Shown in pieces: positions 1 through 9,277 of a stretch of DNA of 64,000 nucleotides (within the stretch, counting starts at the first letter, position 1; each line of letters opens with the position of its first letter). Below the pieces are notes generated by a model that worked only from the letters and a program-made list of their open reading frames with translations, had not been told where the DNA came from and made no database searches. The stretch is from Aliarcobacter cryaerophilus ATCC 43158 (GTDB taxonomy: Bacteria > Campylobacterota > Campylobacteria > Campylobacterales > Arcobacteraceae). The DNA lies in the NCBI RefSeq assembly GCF_003660105.1, contig NZ_CP032823.1, positions 310,001 to 374,000 of the forward strand, written 5' to 3'. The translations under genes and the position numbers were made by a program.

Positions 1-565
1 TGCTCTTGATGTTGCTGCTAGTGAGTTAATAAATAGTTCAGGAAAATATGTATTAAAAGGGGAGAATAGAGAGTTAACTTCAGTTCAACTTGTAGATTAT
101 TATGCTGATTTATGCTCAAAATATCCTATTGTTTCTATTGAAGATGGTTTAAGTGAAGACGATTGGGATGGATGGAAAATTTTAACTGAAAAGTTAGGAA
201 ATAAAGTTCAGCTTGTTGGTGATGATTTATTTGTAACAAATGCAAGTATAGTTGCTGAGGGTATAAAAAAAGGCATTGCAAATGCAGTTTTAATCAAACC
301 AAATCAAATTGGAACTATAAGTGAAACTATGCAAACTATAAGATTGGCTCAAAGAAACAATTATAACTGTATAATGAGTCATAGAAGTGGAGAGAGTGAA
401 GATGCATTTATTGCTGATTTTGCTGTTGCTTTAAATTGTGGACAGATAAAAACAGGAAGTACAGCAAGAAGTGATAGAATTGCAAAATATAACAGACTTC
501 TTGAAATTGGAACAGAGATTGGTTATAGCGAATATTTAGGAAAAGAGCCTTTTTCTAAAAAATAA
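1..565 (+). CDS. eno: enolase, C-terminal part (5' end outside window)
   Basis: Phosphopyruvate hydratase, the cytosolic glycolytic enzyme that interconverts 2-phosphoglycerate and phosphoenolpyruvate. The reading frame is open from base 2, so only the last ~187 residues are present. Enolase landmarks are clear and in order: SIEDGL (Mg-binding region), GDDLFVTN, the catalytic lysine segment [15 protein letters not shown] (substrate-binding His-Arg-Ser) and QIKTGS near the C-terminus. The frame ends with TAA, whose last base is also the A of the next gene's ATG, so translation is probably coupled to the FtsB-like gene. The gene order eno - FtsB-like - AMIN matches what I recall for Campylobacter jejuni. 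Identification is secure; the start cannot be seen. Confidence 0.97.
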   Translation, partial: ALDVAASELINSSGKYVLKGENRELTSVQLVDYYADLCSKYPIVSIEDGLSEDDWDGWKILTEKLGNKVQLVGDDLFVTNASIVAEGIKKGIANAVLIKPNQIGTISETMQTIRLAQRNNYNCIMSHRSGESEDAFIADFAVALNCGQIKTGSTARSDRIAKYNRLLEIGTEIGYSEYLGKEPFSKK

Positions 566-807
566 TGTCTAATAAAGCAAGTAATATTTTTGGATTTATG
601 TTAATAGTGATTTTTTCACTATTGGCTACTATTTATTTTGCTTATCATTGGGTAAATCTTCTTTTTGGAGATAATTCAATACAAGTTTATAGCTCTTTAA
701 AGCATAAAAAAGAGTATTTAGAAGATGAAATTTCGAGATTGCAAAAAGAGAATGCTTATTTACAAAAAGAGTATTTTGAATTAAAAAATTTGGAGCCAGA
801 AGAATGA
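565..807 (+). CDS. FtsB/DivIC-like septum formation initiator
   Basis: Small bitopic membrane protein of 80 residues. It has a short cytoplasmic N-terminus, one hydrophobic segment at about residues 8-32 and a charged coiled coil at about 43-78 (leucine heptads in EDEISRLQKENAYLQKEY). This is the FtsB/DivIC/FtsL layout, whose members scaffold the divisome through periplasmic coiled coils. Length and topology fit FtsB, but there is no catalytic motif to confirm it. The ATG overlaps the eno stop by one base and the 3' end overlaps the AMIN gene by 4 bases, so the three genes form one operon. It could also be an FtsL-type partner. Confidence 0.75.
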   Translation: MSNKASNIFGFMLIVIFSLLATIYFAYHWVNLLFGDNSIQVYSSLKHKKEYLEDEISRLQKENAYLQKEYFELKNLEPEE

Positions 808-1544
808 AAAAAGTAATTTTAGGAATAGCTATAATATTTTGTGTAACACTTAGTGGTAGAGATAACCCATTTGCAAAATACGAAGAAGAGACAGGAAGAA
901 TGTATGAGTTAAATGAAACTCCAAAAACTCTTGAAGAGATTCAAGAAGCACAGTATATTCAAAAAGTACAAAATCAAATGAATACTCAAAATGAACCAGT
1001 TTCATCTGCACCAAAAACTAATACACAAAAAGCACCAGAAAAAACATATACTAAAAAAGAGCTAGAAGCTATTGTACAAAAAGCAAATAAACAAAATGAA
1101 CAAAAAACTAAAGAGATTGTTAAAAAAGAGCTTGCAAATGTAAAAAAAGATCCAGAACAAGTAATTTATGTAAAACCTAGAGCTGATGTAGATAGTGATA
1201 AAATAAGTACTACAGTAAATCCTAATTCAAATTCATTAAAACAAAAAAATATTTTGCCATTTTTAAAGATTGAAAGTAGTGATAATGAGTTGATTATTCG
1301 AAGCGAACATAAAATGTTTAAAAAGTTTTCTATAGACAAAGAAAATAAATTAGCTTTTGATTATAAAGCAAAAGTAAGTTTTAATACAAAAAAAGAGCTT
1401 TTGTCAGGAAATAATTTTAAAAATATAACAGTTGGGAATCATCAAAAAGGTGGTTATTATAGAGTTGCTGTTGAACTTGGTTCTAAAGTAGCAAAGTATA
1501 GTGTTGATGTTAAAGACCAAGAGATTGTAATTAAATTAAAATAG
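804..1544 (+). CDS. secreted AMIN-domain protein
   Basis: 246-residue exported protein. Residues 1-18 look like a signal peptide (KKVILGIAIIFCVTLSG). Residues ~20-145 are a polar Q/K/E/N-rich linker with coiled-coil character. Residues ~150-246 fold as an AMIN-type beta domain (ILPFLKIESSDNELIIRS ... YYRVAVELGSKVAKYSVDV). AMIN domains localise periplasmic proteins to peptidoglycan or septal sites. The start overlaps the FtsB-like gene by 4 bases (ATGA). The C. jejuni protein at the equivalent locus is, as I recall, an AMIN glycoprotein (CgpA). A role in envelope or division-site organisation is inferred from the domain and the divisome neighbour. Confidence 0.72.
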   Translation: MKKVILGIAIIFCVTLSGRDNPFAKYEEETGRMYELNETPKTLEEIQEAQYIQKVQNQMNTQNEPVSSAPKTNTQKAPEKTYTKKELEAIVQKANKQNEQKTKEIVKKELANVKKDPEQVIYVKPRADVDSDKISTTVNPNSNSLKQKNILPFLKIESSDNELIIRSEHKMFKKFSIDKENKLAFDYKAKVSFNTKKELLSGNNFKNITVGNHQKGGYYRVAVELGSKVAKYSVDVKDQEIVIKLK

Positions 1545-1564
1545 TTTTTAGATTTATATTTATG

Positions 1565-1591
1565 AAAAGAGAAGACTATATCTTCTCTTTT
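1565..1591. terminator. bidirectional rho-independent terminator
   Basis: Perfect 11-bp inverted repeat AAAAGAGAAGA / TCTTCTCTTTT with a 5-base loop. It sits between the AMIN gene and the convergent MFS gene, whose last codons form part of one arm. T-runs are present on both strands, so it can serve both transcripts. Confidence 0.75.
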
Positions 1592-2730
1592 GAATATTTT
1601 GTATAATAAAGTATACATAGTAAAAGTCCCAAAAATGCCATAAAAGCACCAACTAGTGCAGGATATTCAAAACCTAATCCATACAAAAGTGGTATTCCAC
1701 CAAACAGGGCTCCTAAAGAGTTTGCTACATTAAAAGCAGCTTGCATAAATGCAGCTCCTAGCATTTCAGAGCTTTTTGCACTTTTAACCATTACCATATT
1801 TATTGGAGTTCCAACACTCATGGCAAAAACACCACAAACAAAAGTTAAAACAATAGATAAAATCTTATTTTCAGATAATAAAAATACCAATATTAAAAAA
1901 ATCACCATAAAGCTTAAGAGATATATAGCTACTTTTATTGGGTCTTTTTTATCTGCTAAATATCCACCTAAAATATTTCCAACAACCATTCCAACTCCAG
2001 CAACAAGCATCAAATAAGAGATTGAGCTAGGTGAAAATTTAGAAACATTTATTAAAAGTGGTGCAATATAGCTAAACCATGCAAAAAGTCCTCCAAATCC
2101 AATAGAAACTATTAAAATAATATGCCAAGCTTTAAAAGTTAGAAAAAACTCAAGTTCTTCTTTAAAAGTTACTGTTTTAAGTGATTTTAGTTTTGGCATA
2201 AATTTAATTAAAGCTAAAATAGTAAATATACCTAAAAAAGAAACAATTAAAAAAGCCCATTTGTAACTGGTGTTGTGTCCTACGTATGTTAAAAGTGGTA
2301 CCAATAGTAAAATTGCTAATGTAAGCCCTGTAAACATAGAAGATACGGCTTGAGCTTCTTTTCCTTTTTTTGAAAGTTTAATGGCAACAATTGTTCCAAC
2401 TCCAAAAAATGCACCATGAGGAAGTCCTGCTAGAAATCTTGACATTAAAAGAGTATTGTAATCAGGAGCCACGATTGATAAGGCATTAAATAAAGTAAAT
2501 AAAATCATATAAACTATTAAAATATTTTTTGGTGGAAATTTTGAACTCAAAGCTACTAAAATTGGAGCTCCAACTACAACACCAAAAGCATAAGCAGATA
2601 TTAAATGTCCAGCAATTGGAATAGAAACTCCTAAATCTTTTGCAACATCTGGTAAAAGCCCCATAATAATAAATTCAGTTGTTCCAATGGCTAAACCACC
2701 TAAAGCAAGAGGAAATAATTGTTTTGTCAT
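1576..2730 (-). CDS. MFS transporter, DHA1/AraJ-like efflux family
   Basis: Twelve-helix inner-membrane transporter of about 384 residues. The N-terminus contains TEFIIMGLLPDVAKDLGVS, typical of the YdhP/AraJ branch of drug:H+ antiporter-1 proteins; between helices 2 and 3 is a motif-A-like stretch and helix 4 carries RFLAGLPHGAFFGVG. Substrate unknown; family members export sugars, arabinosides or drugs by proton antiport. I chose the ATG at 2730, which overlaps the upstream hydrolase stop as ATGA; a TTG five codons upstream is the alternative. The gene is translationally coupled to the hydrolase, so the exporter may remove that enzyme's product. It ends in the shared terminator at 1565-1591. 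Confidence 0.88.
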   Translation of the reverse strand: MTKQLFPLALGGLAIGTTEFIIMGLLPDVAKDLGVSIPIAGHLISAYAFGVVVGAPILVALSSKFPPKNILIVYMILFTLFNALSIVAPDYNTLLMSRFLAGLPHGAFFGVGTIVAIKLSKKGKEAQAVSSMFTGLTLAILLLVPLLTYVGHNTSYKWAFLIVSFLGIFTILALIKFMPKLKSLKTVTFKEELEFFLTFKAWHIILIVSIGFGGLFAWFSYIAPLLINVSKFSPSSISYLMLVAGVGMVVGNILGGYLADKKDPIKVAIYLLSFMVIFLILVFLLSENKILSIVLTFVCGVFAMSVGTPINMVMVKSAKSSEMLGAAFMQAAFNVANSLGALFGGIPLLYGLGFEYPALVGAFMAFLGLLLCILYYTKYSKEKI

Positions 2731-3491
2731 ATATTTTTTGCCCAAAATTCAATTTTTGAAGCAAAAAGTACTGGACATTCAATCATAGGATAGTGTCCCG
2801 CTTCTTCAAATTCTATAATTTCAACATTGTTAAACTCTTGAAAATATTTTTCTACTTCATTTTTTGAGAAAACTGGAAAATCATATTTTCCAGTGATAAT
2901 TTTAATAGGAATATCAATTTTAATATTTTCAAAATTATTTTCATAATCTATATTTAAATACATACTCATGTAAGCAATTTTAGCTTCTAAAATAGAACAA
3001 TTGTAAGCTAAATTTATACGATAATTTTTCCAAGTTTGATTATATCTTTGGCTAGACTGTTCTATTATTTCCTCTATTTTTCCACTATTTTTTTCCATTT
3101 GATATAGTAAATTTTCTTTTGCTTTTTGTGTACTTTTTACTCCTTTATATGATATCGGAGTTATTAAAATAAGTTTATTTACCCTTTTATCTTTTGAAGC
3201 AATTTGTTGAGCTATCATTGAAGACATAGAGTGAGCTACTAAAATATAATCAGTTAATTTTAAATTTGATACTAGGTTTATAACATCATTGGTAGCTTCA
3301 TCTAAATTGTATTTTCCTAAAATATTTTTTGATAAGCCATATCCTCTTAAATCAACCATAAAAAGAGTAAAAAGATTTTTATCAAAATAGTTTAAACAGT
3401 TTTCATAATTTGTACAATCTCCCATTAATTCGTGTAAAAAAATAAGTTTTTTTTCACCATTTCCAAAATTTTTGTAGTTTAATATTGTCAT
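2727..3491 (-). CDS. alpha/beta-fold hydrolase
   Basis: 254-residue soluble enzyme with a complete alpha/beta-hydrolase triad visible: nucleophile Ser88 in AHSMS, Asp204 in TGKYDFPVF and His233 in EAGHYPMIE. The oxyanion region is FLHELMGD (about residues 18-25), and VDLRGYG follows strand 4. There is no signal peptide, so it should act in the cytosol on a small ester, lactone or similar substrate. Family relatives include esterases, lactonases and cofactor-free haloperoxidases; the sequence does not tell which. It is the first gene of a two-gene operon with the MFS exporter. A candidate -10 box (TATACT) lies about 30 bases upstream. Confidence 0.85.
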   Translation of the reverse strand: MTILNYKNFGNGEKKLIFLHELMGDCTNYENCLNYFDKNLFTLFMVDLRGYGLSKNILGKYNLDEATNDVINLVSNLKLTDYILVAHSMSSMIAQQIASKDKRVNKLILITPISYKGVKSTQKAKENLLYQMEKNSGKIEEIIEQSSQRYNQTWKNYRINLAYNCSILEAKIAYMSMYLNIDYENNFENIKIDIPIKIITGKYDFPVFSKNEVEKYFQEFNNVEIIEFEEAGHYPMIECPVLFASKIEFWAKNI

Positions 3492-3518
3492 TGCTTTTGC
3501 CTTTTAAAAAAAAATTCT

Positions 3519-3524
3519 AGTATA
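3519..3524 (-). promoter_or_regulatory. candidate -10 box for hydrolase/MFS operon
   Basis: TATACT on the minus strand, about 28 bases upstream of the hydrolase ATG. Campylobacterota sigma-70 promoters usually show only a recognisable -10 box within AT-rich DNA. Assigned by position only. Confidence 0.4.
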
Positions 3525-3568
3525 AAATGAATAATATTATGATAAAGAAAAGTTTAAGAGCATTTAGG

Positions 3569-3574
3569 TATAAT
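3569..3574 (+). promoter_or_regulatory. -10 box of the str operon
   Basis: Perfect TATAAT 129 bases upstream of the rpsL ATG, followed within a few bases by GC-containing sequence typical of a start site. It would give a leader of about 120 nucleotides containing two stem-loops. Confidence 0.6.
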
Positions 3575-3625
3575 GCGAAACTTTTTTAGAAAACACTACA
3601 ACAGTTTCCTAGAATGGTAGTATCG

Positions 3626-3677
3626 CTTCAAAGTATTTTGAAGATTACGAGAAGCATGAGTAGGGCTATAACTACTC
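3626..3677 (+). promoter_or_regulatory. structured leader of rpsL-rpsG-fusA
   Basis: Two perfect stem-loops stand in tandem in the untranslated leader. The first is CTTCAAA/TTTGAAG (3626-3632 with 3637-3643, loop GTAT). The second is GAGTAG/CTACTC (3658-3663 with 3672-3677, loop GGCTATAA). No U-run follows either, so they do not look like terminators. An autoregulatory or stability role in ribosomal protein expression is inference. Confidence 0.5.
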
Positions 3678-3702
3678 AAACCAAATATTATAAAGGAAAG
3701 AA

Positions 3703-4083
3703 ATGCCTACGATACAACAGCTTGTAAGAAAAGAGCGAAAAAAAGTGGTTGAGAAATCAAAATCTCCAGCACTTAAAAAATGTCCACAAAGAAGAGGAGT
3801 ATGTACAAGAGTATATACAACAACTCCAAAAAAACCTAACTCGGCTTTAAGAAAAGTTGCAAAAGTTAGATTAACAACTGGATTTGAAGTTATTTCATAT
3901 ATCGGTGGAGAAGGACACAACCTTCAAGAGCACTCAATTGTGCTTGTACGTGGTGGAAGAGTAAAAGATTTACCTGGGGTTAAATACCACATTGTAAGAG
4001 GTGCCTTAGATTCAGCTGGTGTAAATAACAGAACTGTATCTAGATCTAAGTATGGTACAAAAAGACCAAAAGCTAAAAAATAA
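3703..4083 (+). CDS. rpsL: 30S ribosomal protein S12
   Basis: Decoding-centre protein of the small subunit, 126 residues, close to the usual 123-126. It begins [11 protein letters not shown] and carries the two loops that line the A site: [18 protein letters not shown] (Lys43) and [13 protein letters not shown] (Lys88, Asp89). Both lysines are the wild-type, streptomycin-sensitive residues, and Asp89 is the position methylthiolated by RimO in other bacteria. AAAGGAAAG precedes the ATG. It is the first gene of the str operon, 15 bases ahead of rpsG. Confidence 0.99.
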   Translation: MPTIQQLVRKERKKVVEKSKSPALKKCPQRRGVCTRVYTTTPKKPNSALRKVAKVRLTTGFEVISYIGGEGHNLQEHSIVLVRGGRVKDLPGVKYHIVRGALDSAGVNNRTVSRSKYGTKRPKAKK

Positions 4084-4095
4084 GTAGAAGGATAG

Positions 4096-4566
<471 letters not shown>

Positions 4567-4577
4567 GATAAATTATT

Positions 4578-6686
4578 ATGGCAAGAAAAGTACCTTTAAA
4601 CAGAGTTAGAAATATTGGTATTGCTGCACACATTGATGCAGGAAAAACAACAAGTACTGAAAGAATTTTATTCTACACGGGAGTTTCTCATAAAATTGGA
4701 GAAGTTCATGAAGGTGCAGCAACAATGGACTGGATGGAACAAGAGCAAGAAAGAGGTATTACAATTACTTCTGCAGCTACTACTTGTTTTTGGAATCATC
4801 CAAAAACAAATGAGCAGTTACAAATAAATATCATTGACACTCCAGGTCACGTTGACTTTACTATTGAAGTTGAGAGATCTATGAGAGTTCTTGATGGTGC
4901 TGTTGCAGTATTTTGTTCAGTTGGAGGAGTTCAACCACAATCTGAAACTGTTTGGAGACAAGCAAATAAGTATGGAGTTCCAAGAATTATCTATGTAAAT
5001 AAAATGGATAGAACAGGTGCAAATTTCTTTAATGTTATGAATCAAGTTAGAGATAGATTAAAAGCAAATCCAGTTCCACTTCAAATTCCAATTGGTGCAG
5101 AAGACCAATTTAGAGGAATGGTTGATTTAGTTAAAATGAAAGCTTACACATACACTCTTGATGCTCAAGCTGGAGAGATGTATAAAATTGAAGAAATTCC
5201 TGCTGATTTAGTAGATACTGCTAATGAATATAGAGAAAAATTAATTGAAGCTGCTTCTGAGTCAAGCGAAGAGTTAATGGAAAAATATCTTGAAGGTATT
5301 GAATTAACTGAAGAAGAGATTACTGCTGGAATTAAAAAAAGATGTTTAGCTATGGAAATTACTCCAATGGTTTGTGGAACTTCATTTAAAAATAAAGGTA
5401 TTCAACCACTTCTTGATGCAGTTGCTATGTATTTACCAGCACCAACTGAAGTTGCTGATATTAAAGGTGAAACTCAAGATGGTGAAGCTGTAATTGTTCC
5501 TTCAACTGATAAAGGTGAAGTAGCTGCCCTTGCATTTAAAATTATGACTGACCCATTTGTTGGACAATTAACATTTGCAAGAGTTTATAGAGGAGTTCTA
5601 GAGTCTGGAACTTACGTATTAAACTCTACAAAAATGAAAAAAGAGAGAATCGGAAGATTACTTAAAATGCATGCAAACTCAAGAGAAGAAGTTAAAGAAC
5701 TTTACGCTGGAGAAATTGGTGCAGTTGTTGGTCTTAAAGATACAATTACAGGTGATACACTAGCAAGCGAAAAAGATCCAGTAATTTTAGAAAGAATGGA
5801 ATTCCCTGAACCAGTTATCTCTGTTGCGGTTGAGCCAAAAACAAAAGCTGACCAAGAAAAAATGGGAATTGCTTTAGGAAAACTAGCTGAAGAAGATCCA
5901 TCATTTAGAGTATGGACTGATGAAGAAACAGGACAAACTATTATTGCTGGAATGGGTGAATTACACCTTGAAATTCTTGTAGATAGAATGAAAAGAGAGT
6001 TCAAAGTTGAAGCAGAAGTTGGAGCTCCTCAAGTTGCATATAGAGAGACTATTAAAAATGCTGTTAAGCAAGAGTACAAATATGCAAAACAATCAGGTGG
6101 TAAAGGTCAATATGGACATGTTTACTTAGAGATTAAACCTATGCCAGCTGGAAGCGAACCAACATTCAAATTTAATAATGATATTAAAGGTGGGGTTGTA
6201 CCAAAAGAGTATATTCCTGCTGTTGAAAAAGGTTGTAACGAAGCAATGCAAGGTGGAATTCTTGCTGGTTATCCAATGGTTGATATTGAAGTTACACTTT
6301 ATGATGGAAGTTACCACGAAGTGGATTCATCTGAGATGGCATTTAAATTAGCTGCTTCAATGGGATTCAAACAAGGTTGTAGAAGTGCAGCAGCAGGTGC
6401 TGTTTTACTTGAGCCAATCATGAAAGTTGAAATAGAAACTCCTGAAGATTATATGGGAGATGTTATTGGAGATTGTAACAAAAGAAGAGGACAAGTTCAG
6501 TCTATGGATGACAGAGCTGGTATCAAACTTGTTACTGCAATGATTCCATTATCTGAAATGTTCGGTTACTCTACAGATTTAAGATCTATGTCTCAAGGAA
6601 GAGCAACATATTCTATGATTTTTGATGCTTATCAAGAAGTTCCTAGAAATGTTTCTGAAGAGATTATGAAAAAAAGAAATGGGTAA
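4578..6686 (+). CDS. fusA: translation elongation factor G
   Basis: Ribosomal translocase GTPase of 702 residues, normal length. The G1 P-loop AHIDAGKTT is at about residues 17-25. The G2/switch I region follows around [11 protein letters not shown]3 is DTPGHVDF and G4 is NKMDR. The C-terminal domains IV-V include [12 protein letters not shown] and end [18 protein letters not shown]. Last gene of the str operon; tufA does not follow, as is common in Campylobacterota. A strong terminator begins 18 bases after the stop. Confidence 0.99.
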   Translation: MARKVPLNRVRNIGIAAHIDAGKTTSTERILFYTGVSHKIGEVHEGAATMDWMEQEQERGITITSAATTCFWNHPKTNEQLQINIIDTPGHVDFTIEVERSMRVLDGAVAVFCSVGGVQPQSETVWRQANKYGVPRIIYVNKMDRTGANFFNVMNQVRDRLKANPVPLQIPIGAEDQFRGMVDLVKMKAYTYTLDAQAGEMYKIEEIPADLVDTANEYREKLIEAASESSEELMEKYLEGIELTEEEITAGIKKRCLAMEITPMVCGTSFKNKGIQPLLDAVAMYLPAPTEVADIKGETQDGEAVIVPSTDKGEVAALAFKIMTDPFVGQLTFARVYRGVLESGTYVLNSTKMKKERIGRLLKMHANSREEVKELYAGEIGAVVGLKDTITGDTLASEKDPVILERMEFPEPVISVAVEPKTKADQEKMGIALGKLAEEDPSFRVWTDEETGQTIIAGMGELHLEILVDRMKREFKVEAEVGAPQVAYRETIKNAVKQEYKYAKQSGGKGQYGHVYLEIKPMPAGSEPTFKFNNDIKGGVVPKEYIPAVEKGCNEAMQGGILAGYPMVDIEVTLYDGSYHEVDSSEMAFKLAASMGFKQGCRSAAAGAVLLEPIMKVEIETPEDYMGDVIGDCNKRRGQVQSMDDRAGIKLVTAMIPLSEMFGYSTDLRSMSQGRATYSMIFDAYQEVPRNVSEEIMKKRNG

Positions 6687-6704
6687 TTAAGTTTACATTT
6701 TATT

Positions 6705-6741
6705 AAAAAGAGGGGTGTGCTTTTTGCATATCCCTTTTTTT
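6705..6741 (+). terminator. terminator of the str operon
   Basis: Hairpin with arms AAAAAGAGGGGTGTGC (6705-6720) and GCATATCCCTTTTTTT (6726-6741), loop TTTTT. It has GC pairs in the middle, a few G-U wobbles and an uninterrupted T-run at the 3' side. Classical rho-independent terminator shape. Confidence 0.85.
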
Positions 6742-6752
6742 ATTTGTTTTAT

Positions 6753-7679
6753 ATGAGTAATTTACTAGAATTACAAATTATTTATATAAAATTAAAAACA
6801 AAAGATTTAAAATTGAGATTAGATAAAAGCTATAAATTACTAAAAAAAATTGAAAATATTGGAATTATTTTAAAACCTAATAGTCCAGAATTAAAAGATG
6901 TATATTTAAAAATAAAATGTCTATTTGAAAATAAAAATATAAATATTTTTCTTGAAGAACAATCTGCAAAAATGATAGATGATAGTGGATTTTGTTTTGA
7001 AGAGTTGTGTTTAAAAGTCGATTTTTTAGTAAGTGTTGGTGGAGATGGTACTCTTTTGGGAGTTGTAAGAAGAGCTTTTAAGTATGAGCTACCAGTTTTG
7101 GGTATTAATTTAGGAACTTTAGGATTTTTAACTGATTTAAATATGAATGAACTTCCACAGTTTATTGAAGATTTATTAAAAAATAATTATAAAATTAACC
7201 AAAGAATGATAATAAAAGGTTCAATAAAAAGTAAAAAATTTATAGCTTTTAATGATATTGTAATTTCTAGAAAAAATTTATCATCAATGCTAGAGGTTAA
7301 AGCTAAAATAGATGGAAAATCTTTTAATACATATTTTGGTGATGGTTTAATTTTATCTACACCAAGTGGTTCAACAGCTTATAATTTATCTGTTGGTGGA
7401 CCAATAGTTTATCCATTAACTGAAGCTTTTATAATAACTCCTATAGCTCCGCACTCACTGACACAAAGACCAATAGTTGTACCAGCTGATTTTGAAATAG
7501 AGTTTAAAGTTACACAAGATAGTGGAGCGGTTGTTATAATTGATGGTCAAGAGTTATATGATTTAAAAAAAGATGAAATAATAAAAATAAAGATTGCAGC
7601 TAAAAAAGCAAAAATGCTTCATAGAAGTAGTAGAGATTTTTTTAAAGTTTTAAGTGAAAAACTAAGATGGGGTAACTAA
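6753..7679 (+). CDS. nadK: NAD kinase
   Basis: ATP/polyphosphate NAD kinase, which makes NADP in the cytosol. The NAD-kinase signature VSVGGDGTLLG (catalytic Asp in GGDG) and the second motif TPSGSTAYNLSVGGP are both present, as is the C-terminal QRPIVVPADFEIEF region. The frame is open further upstream, but a GTG start at 6717 would lie inside the fusA terminator. The ATG at 6753 gives 308 residues; a TTG at 6813 gives 288, closer to the usual family size, and follows a TATATAAA box. The start is therefore uncertain; identity is not. The gene lies two bases ahead of the RecN-like gene, an order I also recall from Campylobacter. Confidence 0.93.
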   Translation: MSNLLELQIIYIKLKTKDLKLRLDKSYKLLKKIENIGIILKPNSPELKDVYLKIKCLFENKNINIFLEEQSAKMIDDSGFCFEELCLKVDFLVSVGGDGTLLGVVRRAFKYELPVLGINLGTLGFLTDLNMNELPQFIEDLLKNNYKINQRMIIKGSIKSKKFIAFNDIVISRKNLSSMLEVKAKIDGKSFNTYFGDGLILSTPSGSTAYNLSVGGPIVYPLTEAFIITPIAPHSLTQRPIVVPADFEIEFKVTQDSGAVVIIDGQELYDLKKDEIIKIKIAAKKAKMLHRSSRDFFKVLSEKLRWGN

Positions 7680-7681
7680 AA

Positions 7682-9214
7682 GTGATAACTAGATTATATA
7701 TAAAAAATTGTCTATCTTTTAAAGAAGTAGATTTAGAGTTTAATAGTGGATTAAATATTTTTACAGGTCCAAGTGGAGCTGGAAAATCAATACTAATGAG
7801 AGAGATACTTGCTACTTTTGGACTTGAAGATGTAAAATCTGAAATAGTAGAAGTTAACTTAAATAATTCAAGAGTTAAAAATGAAGAGTTTGATATAAAT
7901 TTTGAAGAAGATATTGTAATAAAATGTCTTAAGAAAGAGAAAGCAAGATATTTTTTAAATAGCCAATCTTTATCTAAAAAAACTTTGAGTGAAATATCAA
8001 ATAATTTGATTAAATATTTAAGTCTTAGAGATACAAGTGATTTTAAAAGTGAAACTTTAATCGATTTTTTAGATAGATATGCAAATAAAAATTTTAAAGA
8101 ATTTAAAAAAATAAAAATAGATTTTGATACTAAATATAAAGAATTTATAGATATTGAAAAAAGATTAACAAAAATAAAAGAGGATGAAAAAAATCTTGAA
8201 GATTTAAAAGAGTTTGCAAAATTTGAAATTGCAAAAATAGAAGAGATTAATCCAAAAGAGAATGAATATGAAGAGTTAAATAGTCTAAAAAAATCTTTGG
8301 CAAAAAAAGAAAAAATAGAAGTTGCTAGTAAAAAAGCATCAATTATTTTTGAAAATGCAAGAGCCGTTAATGAGTTACTTGAGCTTTTGGAGCTTGATTC
8401 AAGCTTTTTTGATGAAGCAATAAATGAATTTACAAATATTTTAGAAAAAGCAAATGATACACTTAGTGAACTTGAAGATATAAATATAGAAGATACTTTA
8501 AATAGAATAGAGAAAATATCTTCACTACTAAAAAGATTTGGGAGTATAAAAGAGTGCTTAGAATATAAAGAACAAAAACAAAAAGAGCTTGAAAATTACA
8601 ATAATATAAGTTATGAAAAGAATGAGTTGGAGCAAAAGTATAATCAGTTAAATGAGATAATCTTAAATTTAGCAGATGAAATATCAATTTATCGTCAAAA
8701 AAGTGTAGAAAGTTTAGAAAAAAGTGTTAACTATTATTTGGATTTTTTATATTTAAATAGTGCAAAAATTACCATAACAAAGAAAAAACTAGATTCTAGT
8801 GGTATTGATTTTGTAGAGTTTAAACTAAATGGGGTTGCTATATCAACTATTAGCTCAGGTGAATACAATAGGTTAAGACTTGCTCTTTTAAGTTCAATTA
8901 GTGAGTTTGATATAGCAGATAATGGAGTACTTTTTTTAGATGAAATAGATGCAAACTTAAGTGGAAAAGAGAGTGATGCAATATCGAAAGTTTTAATAAA
9001 ACTAAGCAAAAATTATCAAATTTTTGCAATTTCTCATCAAATACAGTTAGCATCACAGGCAAATCAGCACTTTTTAGTAGAAAAAATAGAGAATAATTCA
9101 ATTGTTACTATTTTGGATAATACTCAAAGAGCAAAAGAGCTAGCAAGAATGATAAGTGGAGAAAATGTTACAAATGAGGCTCTAGATTTTGTAAAAAATT
9201 TATTAAAAGAATAA
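7682..9214 (+). CDS. recN: RecN-like SMC-family DNA repair ATPase
   Basis: 510-residue protein of the SMC/RecN ATPase group, used in double-strand break repair. The Walker A GPSGAGKS is at residues 29-36. A long charged coiled-coil region spans about 140-360, followed by the ABC signature region ISSGEYNRLRLALLS and Walker B VLFLDEIDANLSG, then the SHQIQLASQA H-loop. It is shorter than the ~550 residues of E. coli RecN, mainly in the coiled coil, as is usual in Campylobacterota. The GTG start at 7682 follows the nadK stop directly, implying co-translation. Confidence 0.9.
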   Translation: MITRLYIKNCLSFKEVDLEFNSGLNIFTGPSGAGKSILMREILATFGLEDVKSEIVEVNLNNSRVKNEEFDINFEEDIVIKCLKKEKARYFLNSQSLSKKTLSEISNNLIKYLSLRDTSDFKSETLIDFLDRYANKNFKEFKKIKIDFDTKYKEFIDIEKRLTKIKEDEKNLEDLKEFAKFEIAKIEEINPKENEYEELNSLKKSLAKKEKIEVASKKASIIFENARAVNELLELLELDSSFFDEAINEFTNILEKANDTLSELEDINIEDTLNRIEKISSLLKRFGSIKECLEYKEQKQKELENYNNISYEKNELEQKYNQLNEIILNLADEISIYRQKSVESLEKSVNYYLDFLYLNSAKITITKKKLDSSGIDFVEFKLNGVAISTISSGEYNRLRLALLSSISEFDIADNGVLFLDEIDANLSGKESDAISKVLIKLSKNYQIFAISHQIQLASQANQHFLVEKIENNSIVTILDNTQRAKELARMISGENVTNEALDFVKNLLKE

Positions 9215-9242
9215 AAAACATAGATTTTTTTAAAATAATGAT

Positions 9243-9248
9243 ACAATA
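9243..9248 (+). promoter_or_regulatory. candidate -10 box of the double-Cache receptor gene
   Basis: TACAAT 30 bases upstream of the receptor ATG, in the only non-coding gap (63 bases) before this gene. A good RBS, TTGGAG, is at 9265-9270. Weak evidence on its own. Confidence 0.35.
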
Positions 9249-9277
9249 ATGGCATTTAATTGCATTGGAGCTATAAA

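Noticed and set aside
1820-2017. Plus-strand ORF inside the MFS exporter
   Set aside because: Shadow frame of a well-supported membrane protein; composition shows no independent coding signal.
3672-3920. Minus-strand ORF opposite rpsL
   Set aside because: It is antisense to a highly conserved ribosomal gene and has no recognisable protein features.
6717-6752. GTG start for NAD kinase inside the terminator
   Set aside because: The segment forms the 3' part of the fusA terminator and encodes an odd hydrophobic stretch; downstream starts fit the family length better.
9260-9277. Upstream start of the double-Cache receptor
   Set aside because: The ATG at 9278 has TTGGAG at proper spacing and begins with the normal MSKNISIK then TM1.
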